Shown here one piece after another: positions 1 through 9,260 of a stretch of DNA of 64,000 bases. The DNA is taken from assembly GCF_000741765.1 (NCBI RefSeq), contig NZ_JGZU01000007.1:1-64000 (forward strand). Reading direction: 5' to 3'. Each line of letters opens with the position of its first letter. Position 1 is the stretch's first letter. The notes under the pieces were generated by a model. It was not told the origin of the DNA and ran no database searches. It saw nothing but the letters and a program-made list of their open reading frames with translations. Made by a program: the position numbers and the translations under genes. The stretch is from Bifidobacterium tsurumiense. Lineage in GTDB: Bacteria > Actinomycetota > Actinomycetes > Actinomycetales > Bifidobacteriaceae.

Positions 1-40
1 GGCATCGGGCAAAGTGGGGTTCTCATACCATTCAGACAAC

Positions 41-199
41 CACATTCAAACGGCTCCCAGGCCTTGCCCCGCAACGCGCCACGTCCCGTTCCGGACACAC
101 ATTCTGGCCGACCTCGAAAGTCCCCACCGCCACATTCAAACACCTCTCAGACCTTGCAGCACAAGGCATGAGAGGCGATTTCAGACACACATTCTGGCC
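41..199. repeat. Two imperfect 69-bp direct repeats, 90-bp period
   Basis: Two related blocks lie at 41-109 and 131-199. Both begin with CACATTCAAA and end with ACACATTCTGGCC, and they share further matching stretches in between. A third fragment, TTCAGACAAC at 31-40, resembles the end motif. The region sits downstream of the pyk terminator on the minus strand, and I see no convincing gene in 1-383; the open frame over 14-466 has no family resemblance and runs into pyk. Function is unknown. Confidence 0.6.
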
Positions 200-303
200 A
201 ATAACCCTAAGTTACGGGATATTGGGCCTATAACCCTACAGCCCCCACAACCCGGTTATTTGGCTGATATCATGCCACAACGCCATCAGGGTATGAGATA
301 CAG

Positions 304-345
304 AGAGGTCTCTTGCACGGAACCCAATCCATGCAAGAGACCTCT
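304..345 (-). terminator. Terminator-like hairpin after pyk
   Basis: There is a perfect 14-bp inverted repeat (AGAGGTCTCTTGCA, 304-317, with its complement at 332-345) and a 14-nt loop, 39 bases downstream of the pyk stop. No long U-tract follows on the minus strand, so it may work as a bidirectional or weak intrinsic terminator. Confidence 0.75.
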
Positions 346-383
346 TATGCTACGTACGCGCTATCAGCGTAGGCTTGTGACGA

Positions 384-1826
384 TTAGTCGCAGGCTCCAA
401 CAGTGTGGACATAGATGGAATCAGTGCGACCAGGCTGGTGATCGCCCTGAGCGGAGCTCAAGATAACGATCTTGTCGCCATTGGCGACCTTGCCCTGCTC
501 ACGCAACACCTTATCGGTGAAAATCATCAGATCCTTGCGGCTCTTGTCATGGTAATCCTCTTCAAGCAGGAAGGATTCAGTGCCCCAGCTCAGAGCCAAC
601 CAATGATAGGTGTGCTCATTGGCAGTCAAACCATAAATCGGAGCGATAGGACGTTCGCGGGAAACGCGGTGCACGGTGCTACCGGTCTGGGTATAGGCAA
701 CGATTGCCTTGGCATTGAGCTTGTCTGCCAAATCAACAGCAGCCGAAGACACGGCGCCGGTGCTGGACATATCCAGTTCCTTGAGCGAAGGGATACGGTC
801 GTATCCGTGCTCGGTGGCGAAACCGGAAATACGGCTCATCGTATTCACCGTTTCGGTTGGATACTTGCCCACAGCGGTTTCATTGGAGGTCATCGTGGCG
901 TCTGCACCATCAAGAACCGCATTGGCGCAGTCAGATGCCTCTGCACGGGAAGGAACCGGGGAGTTGACCATGGAGCCGAGAACCTCGGTTGCCACGATTA
1001 CCGGCCTTGCGTACTGACGAGCCAGCTCGATGCAGCGCTTGGTGACCAGAGGAACCTCTTCGAATGGCATTTCCACAGCCATATCGCCACGGGCGACCAT
1101 GATGCCGTCAAATGCCTTGACGATCTCTTCCAAGTTCTCTACAGCCTGCGGCTTTTCGATCTTGGCGACGATCGGGATGCGACGACCCTCTTCATCCATG
1201 ATTTCGTGTGCACGATCGATATCGGTGGCAAAACGAACGAAGGACATTGCGATGATATCGGCACCGGTCTGGATGCCCCAACGCAAATCGGCCTCATCCT
1301 TTTCGGTCAATGCCGGAAGGGATACTGCAACGCCAGGAAGGTTGATGCCCTTGTGGCTGGACACGGGGCCTGCCACGACAACCTTGGTGTGCACGTTGTT
1401 GCCCTCGACCTTGGTGACCTCGAGACGCACCTTACCGTCATCGATCAAAATGGGATCGCCAGGGTGGCAATCGCCAGGAAGACCCTTGAAGGTGGTGGAG
1501 GTGATGTGCTCATCACCCTCGATGTCGTCAGTGGTGATAATGAATTCCTGACCGGCGGTCAGCTGGACCTTGTCCTCTCCATCAGCGTTCTTCTTGAACC
1601 AACCGCAACGGATCTTCGGTCCTTGCAGATCAACCAGCACTGCGACATTGCGACCGGTTGCCTTCGAAGCCTCACGTACGTTGTTGTACACCTTGAGGTG
1701 ATCTTCCGGGGTGCCGTGAGAGCGGTTCAGACGAGCCACGTCCATACCTGCCTCGACCAGCTTGAGGAGGTTGTCATAAGATTCGGTAGCGGGACCGATG
1801 GTATCGACGATTTTGGCTTTGCGCAT
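384..1826 (-). CDS. pyk: Pyruvate kinase
   Basis: This is the cytoplasmic glycolytic enzyme that converts phosphoenolpyruvate and ADP to pyruvate and ATP. The product is 480 residues and begins MRKAKIVDTIGPATESYD, the normal N-terminus of the family. The reading frame stays open 54 codons further upstream, but that extension is not family-like. The substrate-binding stretch RLNRSHGTPEDH and the signature IVAKIEKPQAVENLEEI followed by GIMVARGDMAVEMP (catalytic Lys, metal-binding Glu/Asp) are intact, as is the C-terminal domain. It is the last gene of a minus-strand housekeeping group and is followed by a strong hairpin. Start and identity are secure. Confidence 0.97.
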   Translation of the reverse strand: MRKAKIVDTIGPATESYDNLLKLVEAGMDVARLNRSHGTPEDHLKVYNNVREASKATGRNVAVLVDLQGPKIRCGWFKKNADGEDKVQLTAGQEFIITTDDIEGDEHITSTTFKGLPGDCHPGDPILIDDGKVRLEVTKVEGNNVHTKVVVAGPVSSHKGINLPGVAVSLPALTEKDEADLRWGIQTGADIIAMSFVRFATDIDRAHEIMDEEGRRIPIVAKIEKPQAVENLEEIVKAFDGIMVARGDMAVEMPFEEVPLVTKRCIELARQYARPVIVATEVLGSMVNSPVPSRAEASDCANAVLDGADATMTSNETAVGKYPTETVNTMSRISGFATEHGYDRIPSLKELDMSSTGAVSSAAVDLADKLNAKAIVAYTQTGSTVHRVSRERPIAPIYGLTANEHTYHWLALSWGTESFLLEEDYHDKSRKDLMIFTDKVLREQGKVANGDKIVILSSAQGDHQPGRTDSIYVHTVGACD

Positions 1827-2104
1827 ACATGCCTGCCTATCTTGGATTGTTGTTGATTGAGCCGCGAACGACCCACTTCCAAGAACAAGTCTACCTGCTT
1901 CACTTCTCCAAGTCATCCTATGCACTCGGCGTGTTGTGAGCGCTAACAATGACGGTTTTCCACGTTTTATAAATGAATCGTGCCACACACGCCTGATTGG
2001 ATGCCCCTGAACTTCACCTATGTGCCAACGGCCATTAACCTTTATTCATACCTGTTTCGCAAAATGCACTGTCTTCTATGCTTTGCGCATGGATTCCCTA
2101 TGCG

Positions 2105-3100
2105 TTACCGTTCCACTTCCTGATGCTTCATTGCCACCAAGCTTGCTATCGCCGAACCGCCTATGGCCAGCACAATGACAACAAGGGAGAGCCAAGTCGG
2201 AATGGCAGGAATCGCCTCAATCGGCCTGCCCTGGTTCAGGAACGGGAGAGTATTGCCATGCAAAGCTTCGATAATGAGCTTGATGCCAATGAATCCCAAC
2301 ACTATGGACAGTCCGACAGGCAGATAGACCAGCTTGTCCAAAAGCGCTCCTAGCAGGAAATACAACTGCTGCAATCCAAGTAATGCGAACACATTGGAGG
2401 TGAATACGATGAATGGATCCTTGGTCAGACCGAAAATGGCCGGAATCGAGTCAAAGGCAAACATCACATCGGTGGTACCAATGGTGAGAAATACGATGAG
2501 CATGGGCGTCCAGTACCACACACCCTCGTGTTTGGTGCGCAGGTGCTTCCCGTCGTACTCATTCCTGATGCGTACCATCGATCGCAGTATTCTGATCAAT
2601 CCGTTTTCGTGATATCCCTCGTCTTCGTCCTCTCCCCCGCTGACCAATTTGATGGCAGTGACGATGAGGAAGGCTCCGAAGAGGAAGAACACCCAAGTAA
2701 ACCGCGAAACTATCGCGGCGCCAAGCAATATGAATAATCCACGCAAAACCAAGGCAACCGCAATACCAACGCTGAGCACATATTTTTGCAAATTCTTCGG
2801 TACTGCGAAATTCGACATGATAATGACGAATACGAATAAATTATCGATGCTTAATGAATATTCGGTAAGCCAACCCGAATAGAACTCGATTGCCGGCTTT
2901 GGACCGGCAAACAGCCACATCAACCCTCCGAAAATCAATGCCATCACCACAAAAAAGGCAATATGCCTCATGCACTCCGCATTGGATGGCACGTGGGGCT
3001 TGCGGCCGATCACAAACAGATCAACAACAAAGAACAGGGCAAGCACCACAAAAGTGGCAACCATAAAGGCAACGGGGGTTTCAGACATGACTTCCAGCAT
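2105..3100 (-). CDS. TerC/Alx family integral membrane protein
   Basis: The 331-residue protein has about eight hydrophobic segments. It carries the two TerC hallmarks: an acidic intramembrane motif SLSIDNLFVFVII near residue 80 and DVMFAFDSIPAIFG near residue 210. An acidic/basic cytoplasmic loop (GGEDEDEGYHENG) lies between them. Family members include tellurite-resistance TerC and the Alx/MeeF manganese exporters, so a role in metal-ion export is likely, but the substrate cannot be read from sequence. It lies between uvrB and pyk. An in-frame ATG at 3088 is an alternative start; neither has a strong ribosome binding site. No yybP-ykoY manganese riboswitch fits in the 86 bases before it. 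Confidence 0.88.
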   Translation of the reverse strand: MLEVMSETPVAFMVATFVVLALFFVVDLFVIGRKPHVPSNAECMRHIAFFVVMALIFGGLMWLFAGPKPAIEFYSGWLTEYSLSIDNLFVFVIIMSNFAVPKNLQKYVLSVGIAVALVLRGLFILLGAAIVSRFTWVFFLFGAFLIVTAIKLVSGGEDEDEGYHENGLIRILRSMVRIRNEYDGKHLRTKHEGVWYWTPMLIVFLTIGTTDVMFAFDSIPAIFGLTKDPFIVFTSNVFALLGLQQLYFLLGALLDKLVYLPVGLSIVLGFIGIKLIIEALHGNTLPFLNQGRPIEAIPAIPTWLSLVVIVLAIGGSAIASLVAMKHQEVER

Positions 3101-3186
3101 ACGAAGTGGCGGTGACCAGTCGAATCGTATCCATCATGGTTTCCAACCGGCTACCACCACTGCCATCCATTGAATGGATTATCGCG

Positions 3187-5298
3187 CTATTTGCTTGCCT
3201 CCGTCATTTGTCGCAATTCCTTTTTCAGATCACGAATTTCATCACGCAACCGTGCCGCAAGCTCGAATTGCAATTGCTCTGCCGCAACGTGCATCTGCTC
3301 GCTGAGCTGTCTGATAAGGCTGGCCAAATCCTGGGCTGGAAGTCCTGCACGCAGCAGAGCCTCATGTCCCTCATGAACGGCGCCCTTGTCAAGTTCTGGC
3401 ACACCCATATGCGTATTCCCAGCCTTGCCCGCGTTGCGATATCCGCCCTCGAGCAGGGTCTGAGTATCCACATCCTCCTTGGCGAGCATATCGTTCACAT
3501 CACTGATCTTCTTGATAAGCGGCTTGGGATCGATGCCGTGTTCTTTGTTGTATGCGATCTGCTTATCGCGACGTCTGTTGGTTTCGTCGATGGCCTTATG
3601 CATTGCATCCGTGATCTCATCAGCATACATGAGCACCGTGCCGGAAACATTTCGCGCGGCTCGACCTATTGTCTGAATGAGCGAACGATACGAACGCAAG
3701 AAGCCTTCCTTATCCGCATCAAGGATGGCCACCAAAGACACCTCTGGCAAATCCAAGCCTTCTCGCAAAAGGTTGATGCCGACGATCACGTCTATTACGC
3801 CTTCTCGAAGCTCACGAAGCAATTCAACTCGTCGCAAGGTGTCCACATCAGAATGCAGATATTCGACCTTGATTCCACGCTCAAGAAGATAATCTGTGAG
3901 ATCTTCGGCCATTTTCTTGGTCAGGGTCGTCACCAAGGTACGTTCATTGCGAGCGACACGTGCTTTGATCTCAGCCAGCAGATCATCGACCTGCCCTTCA
4001 ACCGGACGCACCTCTATGCTTGGATCCACAAGACCTGTCGGTCGAATTATCTGCTCGACCACACCATCAGACAGCCCCATCTCATAATCGCCGGGAGTCG
4101 CAGAAAGATACACCGTTTGTCCGACACGATCCAAGAATTCCGGCCATTTCAAAGGTCGGTTGTCCATTGCAGAAGGAAGCCTGAAACCGTGCTCCACCAA
4201 TGTGCGTTTGCGGCTGGCATCGCCTTCGTACATCGCACCGATTTGCGGAACGGTGACATGGGACTCATCGATGACAAGCAGGAAATCGTCAGGGAAGAAA
4301 TCAAGCAAGGTATGTGGTGGGGTTCCCTGCTCTCTGCCATCAAAATGACGCGAATAATTCTCCACGCCGGAACATGTTCCGACCTGTTCGAGCATTTCCA
4401 GATCGTATGTGGTTCGCATGGAAAGACGCTGCGCTTCCAATTCCTTACCTTGTTTACGCAGCGCAGCCACTCGCTCGTCCATTTCCTCTCGGATGGATGT
4501 GAGGGCTTTGGCCATTCGTTCCGGTCCTGCGACATAATGCGAAGCCGGGAAAATATGCACCGATTCCTCATGGGCTATGACATCGCCTGTCAAAGGATGC
4601 AATGTTGAGATGCGATCTATCTCATCACCGAAGAATTCGATTCGAATAGCCAATTCTTCATACACTGGAATGATTTCCACAGTGTCGCCACGAACTCGGA
4701 ACGTTCCGCGGGTGAACGCGATGTCATTGCGCTTGTATTGCATGTCAACGAAGGTGCGTAACAGTCGGTCGCGATCTATTTCCTGCCCCTCTTTCAGGAA
4801 TAACATACGCCCCGCGTATTCCTCTGGAGTGCCCAAACCATAGATGCATGACACCGTTGCAACCACAACGCAATCACGACGAGTGAGCAGATTCGCCGTT
4901 GCCGCATGCCTCAAACGTTCCACGTCATCATTGATATTGGAGTCTTTTTCGATATAGGTATCGGTTTGAGGGATATACGCTTCCGGCTGGTAGTAGTCGT
5001 AGTACGACACAAAATAGCTCACGGCATTATCCGGCATCAATTCACGGAACTCGGCACACAATTGCGCCGCCAACGTCTTATTAGGGTCAATGATAAGGGT
5101 CGGGCGTTGCAGCTTCTCGATAAGCCATGCCGTAGTTGCGGTCTTTCCTGTGCCGGTTGCACCCATGAGCACGACATCATTTTCGCCATTCTCAATGCGT
5201 TGAGCCAGTTCATTGATAGCTTGCGGCTGATCTCCTGAAGGCTTGTACGGAGACTTGACGACAAATGGTTTATCAACTCTTTCGATATTAAATCCCAT
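3187..5298 (-). CDS. uvrB: Excinuclease ABC subunit B
   Basis: This is the damage-verification helicase of nucleotide excision repair; it receives damaged DNA from UvrA and recruits UvrC. The 703-residue product shows Walker A ([14 protein letters not shown]), the DNA-gripping beta-hairpin region [20 protein letters not shown], the Walker B/DEAD-like [12 protein letters not shown], the helicase motif [15 protein letters not shown] and motif [11 protein letters not shown]. It ends in the C-terminal UVR dimer domain that contacts UvrC. The chosen ATG ([12 protein letters not shown]) is preceded by AGGGAG; a 15-codon upstream extension has no such site. The uvrB/coaE/rpsA order is conserved in Actinobacteria. 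Confidence 0.98.
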   Translation of the reverse strand: MGFNIERVDKPFVVKSPYKPSGDQPQAINELAQRIENGENDVVLMGATGTGKTATTAWLIEKLQRPTLIIDPNKTLAAQLCAEFRELMPDNAVSYFVSYYDYYQPEAYIPQTDTYIEKDSNINDDVERLRHAATANLLTRRDCVVVATVSCIYGLGTPEEYAGRMLFLKEGQEIDRDRLLRTFVDMQYKRNDIAFTRGTFRVRGDTVEIIPVYEELAIRIEFFGDEIDRISTLHPLTGDVIAHEESVHIFPASHYVAGPERMAKALTSIREEMDERVAALRKQGKELEAQRLSMRTTYDLEMLEQVGTCSGVENYSRHFDGREQGTPPHTLLDFFPDDFLLVIDESHVTVPQIGAMYEGDASRKRTLVEHGFRLPSAMDNRPLKWPEFLDRVGQTVYLSATPGDYEMGLSDGVVEQIIRPTGLVDPSIEVRPVEGQVDDLLAEIKARVARNERTLVTTLTKKMAEDLTDYLLERGIKVEYLHSDVDTLRRVELLRELREGVIDVIVGINLLREGLDLPEVSLVAILDADKEGFLRSYRSLIQTIGRAARNVSGTVLMYADEITDAMHKAIDETNRRRDKQIAYNKEHGIDPKPLIKKISDVNDMLAKEDVDTQTLLEGGYRNAGKAGNTHMGVPELDKGAVHEGHEALLRAGLPAQDLASLIRQLSEQMHVAAEQLQFELAARLRDEIRDLKKELRQMTEASK

Positions 5299-5426
5299 TA
5301 CACTCCCTGTCCTGTTTCCACCTAGATTCCCGCATTGCACCAATGGCGAACCGCCTTCAACCTACCGGCTTGCCGTTGACACTTGCCTTAAGATTGGGTA
5401 GCATTCGCCGACAACCAATACGAAGC

Positions 5427-6077
5427 CTACGCAACCGGATTCTGTTTCCATGATGCGTACAGCTTATCAATCGATTCGTACATTTGTTCTAATGGCATAG
5501 TTGAATCAATAACCGTGTCCGCCATGGCCCGACGCACTGATTCGCTTGGCTGATGTTGTATGCGTGCCAACGCCTGTTCCTCATCCATATCGCGCTCCTG
5601 CACCATTCTTTGGATGCGCACTTCGATCGGAGCCTCAACTGTTACTATGTGATGAAAATCGAAGGGCAGTTCGTCAATCACCTCTGCAAGCAGCGGAATA
5701 TCGTGCACAATAACCTGAACTGCATCGCTATTTGTCCTCAGGTTTTGCCCCTTGGTATTCAACCCGATTACCTCTTGTTCTGCGTTCTGCGCAAGGCGGT
5801 ACACCTCAGGGTGAATAATCGCGCTCAATCTCTTTCGTGCGCTGTCGCCAGAGGCAAATATCTGCTGAGCGATCCAAGAACGATTCATATGCCCATCGAT
5901 AATTGCCTGATCGCCGAATTCCTGGACGATGCTGTGCAAACCAGCACTACCAGGGATCACTGCCTGACGCGCCAATACATCATAGTCAATAACACAAGCA
6001 CCGTTTTCCTTGAAACGGGCGGCGACTGTGCTTTTTCCGGCTGCAATTCCGCCGGTTAAACCAATTCTGATGAGCAT
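5427..6077 (-). CDS. coaE: Dephospho-CoA kinase
   Basis: This enzyme catalyses the last step of coenzyme A synthesis, phosphorylation of the 3'-hydroxyl of dephospho-CoA. The 216-residue protein begins MLIRIGLTGGIAAGKSTVAAR, which holds the P-loop, followed by IDYDVLARQAV (substrate Asp) and the lid region VQERDMDEEQALARIQ. The start at 6077 follows GGATGAGGAT; the upstream open 25 codons are not family-like. An imperfect hairpin (6110-6130) lies in the leader, after the rpsA terminator. The length matches the single-domain form, not the longer actinobacterial CoaE-UPF0157 fusion. Confidence 0.95.
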   Translation of the reverse strand: MLIRIGLTGGIAAGKSTVAARFKENGACVIDYDVLARQAVIPGSAGLHSIVQEFGDQAIIDGHMNRSWIAQQIFASGDSARKRLSAIIHPEVYRLAQNAEQEVIGLNTKGQNLRTNSDAVQVIVHDIPLLAEVIDELPFDFHHIVTVEAPIEVRIQRMVQERDMDEEQALARIQHQPSESVRRAMADTVIDSTMPLEQMYESIDKLYASWKQNPVA

Positions 6078-6152
6078 ATCCTCATCCCATCGAAAGCCAT
6101 AAGCCTTGCCCTGCGAATGCATTTCGCAGGTAGAGTCACGATAACTAAACAA

Positions 6153-6182
6153 ATATCCCGGCCGCCGAAGCGACCGGGATAT
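6153..6182 (-). terminator. Intrinsic terminator of rpsA
   Basis: A 9-bp perfect stem (ATATCCCGG with its complement) encloses a 12-nt loop, and TTTGTTTAG follows on the minus strand. It sits 30 bases after the rpsA stop and before coaE. Confidence 0.85.
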
Positions 6183-6211
6183 CAGGAAACTAGACGGCTA
6201 TGCCGAATGCC

Positions 6212-7690
6212 TCACTGCTTTTCGCTGAGCAACTGCTCGCGCAGGGCGGCAAGCTGATCGGAATCGGCGAGGGTTCCCTCGTTGTTGGTCTCGGAGGAAT
6301 AGTTCGAAGTTTCTTCGACCTTTTCTTCCTTCGGAGCCTGGCCATCCTGAGCTGCGGAAGCTGCTGCATTCTCGAGCTCCTTGGCCACGAATTCCTTGTG
6401 CTGCTCCCACAAATCGTGAGCTGCCGCATACTGGGCTTCCCACTCTTCGCGCTGCTGCTCGTAACCCGCGATCCACTCGTTGGTGTTCGGATCGAAGCCT
6501 TCTGGGTACTTGTAGTTGCCGTCCTCGTCGTACTCGGCTGGCATACCGTAGAGAGCTGGATCGAAATCTTCGGAGGCTGGATCCACGGAATCGTTGGCCT
6601 GCTTGAGGGAGAGGGAGATGCGACGACGATCGAGATCGACGTCGATAACCTTCACGAATACCTCTTCACCTGGCTTGACCACGGTCTCGGGGTTCTCCAC
6701 GTGGCGGTTAGCCAACTCGGAGATATGCACCAGACCTTCGATGCCGTCTTCGACGGAGATGAATACACCGAACTGAACGATCTTGGTGACCTTGCCCTTG
6801 ACGATCTGTCCAGGAACATGGGTGCGAGCGAAACGCTGCCATGGATCTTCCTGAGTTGCCTTCAGGGACAGGGAGATGCGCTCACGGTCCAGATCAACAT
6901 CCAGAACCTCAACGGTGACCTTGTCGCCGACCTTGACAACCTCGGACGGGTGATCGATGTGCTTCCAAGACAACTCGGAGACGTGGATCAGACCGTCTAC
7001 GCCGCCCAAATCGACGAATGCGCCAAAGTTGACGATGGAGGACACCACGCCCTCGCGAATCTGGCCCTTCTTGAGCTGAGACAGGAAGGTCTCGCGCACT
7101 TCGGACTGGGTCTCTTCCAGATACTGACGGCGGGAGAGCACCACGTTGTTGCGGTTCTTGTCCAGCTCCAGGATCTTGGCCTTGATCTTCTGGCCGATGT
7201 ATGGGGAAAGATCGCGAACGCGACGCATTTCGACCAAGGAAGCGGGCAGGAAGCCGCGCAAACCGATGTCGACGATCAGGCCGCCCTTGACAGCCTCGAT
7301 AACGGTGCCTTCGACAACGCCGTCGGCATCCTTGATCTTCTCGATATCGCCCCAAGCACGCTCGTACTGAGCACGCTTCTTGGAAAGAATAAGACGGCCT
7401 TCCTTGTCTTCCTTGGTGACGACAAGGGCCTCAATGGTGTCGCCAACCTCGACGACCTCGTCAGGATCAACGTCCTTCTTGATGGAAAGCTCGCGGGAGG
7501 GGATGACGCCCTCAGTCTTGTAGCCGATGTCGAGCAGTACTTCGTCATGATCGACCTTGACTACTGTGCCCTCAACCAAATCGCCATCATCAAAGTTCTT
7601 GATGGTTGAATCGACTGCCTTGATGAAGTCTTCTTCGGTGCCGATATCGTTGATCGCGACCTTGGTGACCTCGTTATTGTTCTCTGCCAT
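6212..7690 (-). CDS. rpsA: 30S ribosomal protein S1
   Basis: This RNA-binding ribosomal protein helps initiate translation. The 492-residue product contains four consecutive S1 (OB-fold) domains, beginning roughly at residues 35, 120, 208 and 293; the third and fourth carry the typical GAFVDLGGVDGLIHVSEL and GVFISVEDGIEGLVHISEL cores. Actinobacterial S1 usually has four domains rather than the six of E. coli. The acidic, Glu/Gln-rich C-terminal tail from about residue 370 is low complexity. No good Shine-Dalgarno sequence precedes the ATG at 7690. Position next to coaE is conserved. Confidence 0.97.
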   Translation of the reverse strand: MAENNNEVTKVAINDIGTEEDFIKAVDSTIKNFDDGDLVEGTVVKVDHDEVLLDIGYKTEGVIPSRELSIKKDVDPDEVVEVGDTIEALVVTKEDKEGRLILSKKRAQYERAWGDIEKIKDADGVVEGTVIEAVKGGLIVDIGLRGFLPASLVEMRRVRDLSPYIGQKIKAKILELDKNRNNVVLSRRQYLEETQSEVRETFLSQLKKGQIREGVVSSIVNFGAFVDLGGVDGLIHVSELSWKHIDHPSEVVKVGDKVTVEVLDVDLDRERISLSLKATQEDPWQRFARTHVPGQIVKGKVTKIVQFGVFISVEDGIEGLVHISELANRHVENPETVVKPGEEVFVKVIDVDLDRRRISLSLKQANDSVDPASEDFDPALYGMPAEYDEDGNYKYPEGFDPNTNEWIAGYEQQREEWEAQYAAAHDLWEQHKEFVAKELENAAASAAQDGQAPKEEKVEETSNYSSETNNEGTLADSDQLAALREQLLSEKQ

Positions 7691-8079
7691 TAATAAGTGG
7701 TTTCTGTAATGAATGGATGGATATTACTCGATATTCAGTTATGGTTCAATTATTACTTTGCCTTCACAGGCACGCAGGCACTAAGAATACCTGTACGCAT
7801 GGTCAAAACACTGTGAACTACCCCGGTATTCCACTACGGCGTGTCGCCTCGGGTTCCAGCGTAGCGCCATCCGGACAACCATATGGCAAATCATTGCGTT
7901 AATCATGCGTCACATTGCGATGCCCACCCTATATTGTCATCTCCTCTCAGGCAAGCATTACACTAGAACGCAAGGTTAGGAGTGCACTGTCGTTGCGGAT
8001 GGTTAACCCGCACAATCGGCAAATGCACGGGAACAAACGAAATTTGTTTTCGCAGATACAGGGCAAAGAAGGCAGGTCG
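7691..8079. other. Divergent intergenic region between rpsA and the metal-ABC lipoprotein gene
   Basis: These 389 bases must hold the rpsA promoter (minus) and probably the promoter of the lipoprotein gene (plus). Short open frames here (for example 7717-7902) have no recognisable product. I found no clear Fur-family box like the one at 9177-9191. TACACT at about 7960 is a weak candidate -10 element. Confidence 0.4.
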
Positions 8080-9111
8080 ATGAAACAAGGATTACGCCGT
8101 GCGACACAGATTATCGCTGCGACAATAGCGGGCGGATTATTGATTACAACAACTGGGTGTTCTCAGTCTTCATCCTCTTCGTCTCCTTCCGCCAACGCTG
8201 ATTCCACAAGCTCCTCCCCCATTTCCGTGGTCGCTTCGGTGAACCAGTGGGGTTCACTAGCAGAACAAATCGGCGGCGATGACGTCAAGGTGACCTCGAT
8301 ACTCAGCACAACAACAGTCGATGCCCATGACTTTGAACCTACAGCAGCAGATATCGCAACGCTGCAGGACTCAGCGGTCGCTGTTCTTAACGGAGCCGGA
8401 TATGACACGTGGGCAAGCAAAAATCTCGGCAAAGACGTCATTACCGTTTCTGCTGCAGACATGGTCGGCGCCACCGATGGCGATAACCCGCATCTGTGGT
8501 TTTCGAAGGATGCACGAGATGCAGTAGCCAAGGAGCTCAGCGAGGCATTTGCCAAGGCTCTACCAGACAAAAAAGACGATTTCGCCACTCGCCTGTCTGC
8601 ATGGCAAAAGAAGGAAGACACCCTGGAATCTTCGATGTCAGAGTTCACCCAGAAACATCCGGACGCAACATATGCCGCAACTGAGGCAGTGGCGTACTAT
8701 CTCATGGCAGATCTGGGATTCCAAGACGTAACGCCTAAAGGATATGCGCAATCTGCTGCTTCCGAAAGCGAACCTGCAGCCACTGATGTGCAAGAATTCC
8801 AGGAACTGCTCGAAGCCAAGAAAGCCAATCTCCTCATCAATAACACTCAGGAAGCCAGCGACGCCACCAATATGATCACCGGAACCGCTGGACGCAGCGA
8901 TATTCCAGTGATTTCAATAAGCGAGCAGATGCCAGAGGGAACATCCGATTTGACCGAGTGGATCACAAATTTGGTCAAAGAAATAAGCGATGCCTTGACC
9001 TCCGCCTCTAGCGATCAGAGCAGTTCACCTTCAAGCGGGACCGATGATTCGTCCACCTCAACAAGCACCGAAACCCCATCCAATGAGGGGCAAACCGACC
9101 CCGGCAAGTAA
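8080..9111 (+). CDS. Metal ABC transporter substrate-binding lipoprotein (cluster A-I, ZnuA/PsaA family)
   Basis: The 343-residue lipoprotein has an N-terminal basic/hydrophobic signal ending in the lipobox LITTTGC, then a Ser-rich linker. Metal-ligand candidates are His in TTVDAHDFEPT, His in DGDNPHLWFSKD and Glu in AATEAVAYYLMADLG. The use of Glu at the third site and an acidic fourth site (ISEQMPEG) resembles the manganese-type binding proteins more than classic ZnuA, but zinc cannot be excluded. The C-terminus is a Ser/Thr/Asp-rich low-complexity tail. The start is the ATG before MKQGLRRATQII, just after GAAGGCAGG. It is followed by the ATPase and permease genes. Confidence 0.88.
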   Translation: MKQGLRRATQIIAATIAGGLLITTTGCSQSSSSSSPSANADSTSSSPISVVASVNQWGSLAEQIGGDDVKVTSILSTTTVDAHDFEPTAADIATLQDSAVAVLNGAGYDTWASKNLGKDVITVSAADMVGATDGDNPHLWFSKDARDAVAKELSEAFAKALPDKKDDFATRLSAWQKKEDTLESSMSEFTQKHPDATYAATEAVAYYLMADLGFQDVTPKGYAQSAASESEPAATDVQEFQELLEAKKANLLINNTQEASDATNMITGTAGRSDIPVISISEQMPEGTSDLTEWITNLVKEISDALTSASSDQSSSPSSGTDDSSTSTSTETPSNEGQTDPGK

Positions 9112-9150
9112 TCGGCTCAGTTAACTGTGTGAATGTGTTCAGGCTCATCG

Positions 9151-9191
9151 CAATCATTCTCAACATAAGTTCTTATTGAGAATGATTGTCA
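9151..9191 (+). promoter_or_regulatory. Fur/Zur-family-like operator (inverted repeat)
   Basis: A perfect 13-bp inverted repeat has its left arm at 9151-9163 and its right arm at 9176-9188, separated by 12 bases. The right arm lies inside TGAGAATGATTGTCA (9177-9191), which fits a 7-1-7 Fur/Zur-type palindrome with one mismatch; the left arm is a second, weaker copy in opposite orientation. It lies between the lipoprotein stop and the ATPase start, with CATAAT at 9203-9208 as a possible -10. No U-tract follows, so a terminator is less likely. Binding by Zur or another Fur-family repressor is inferred. Confidence 0.6.
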
Positions 9192-9260
9192 AAGAGTATT
9201 GTCATAATCACTCTCGTGAATAGCCGCATTCAACGGCAATTCTTCGAGACGGGATTGGCA

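Noticed and set aside
14..466. Open frame over the left edge
   Set aside because: No family resemblance, covers the repeat region and a terminator, and runs antisense into pyk.
405..1856. Long plus-strand frame opposite pyk
   Set aside because: Antisense shadow of a highly conserved gene; no family-like sequence.
3101..3186. Manganese (yybP-ykoY) riboswitch before the TerC gene
   Set aside because: Only 86 bases available and no matching core seen.
3106..4608. Long plus-strand frame opposite uvrB
   Set aside because: Antisense shadow; uvrB motifs are complete on the minus strand.
6200..7609. Long plus-strand frame opposite rpsA
   Set aside because: Shadow frame of the biased rpsA codon usage; Leu/Val/Asp-rich with no motifs.
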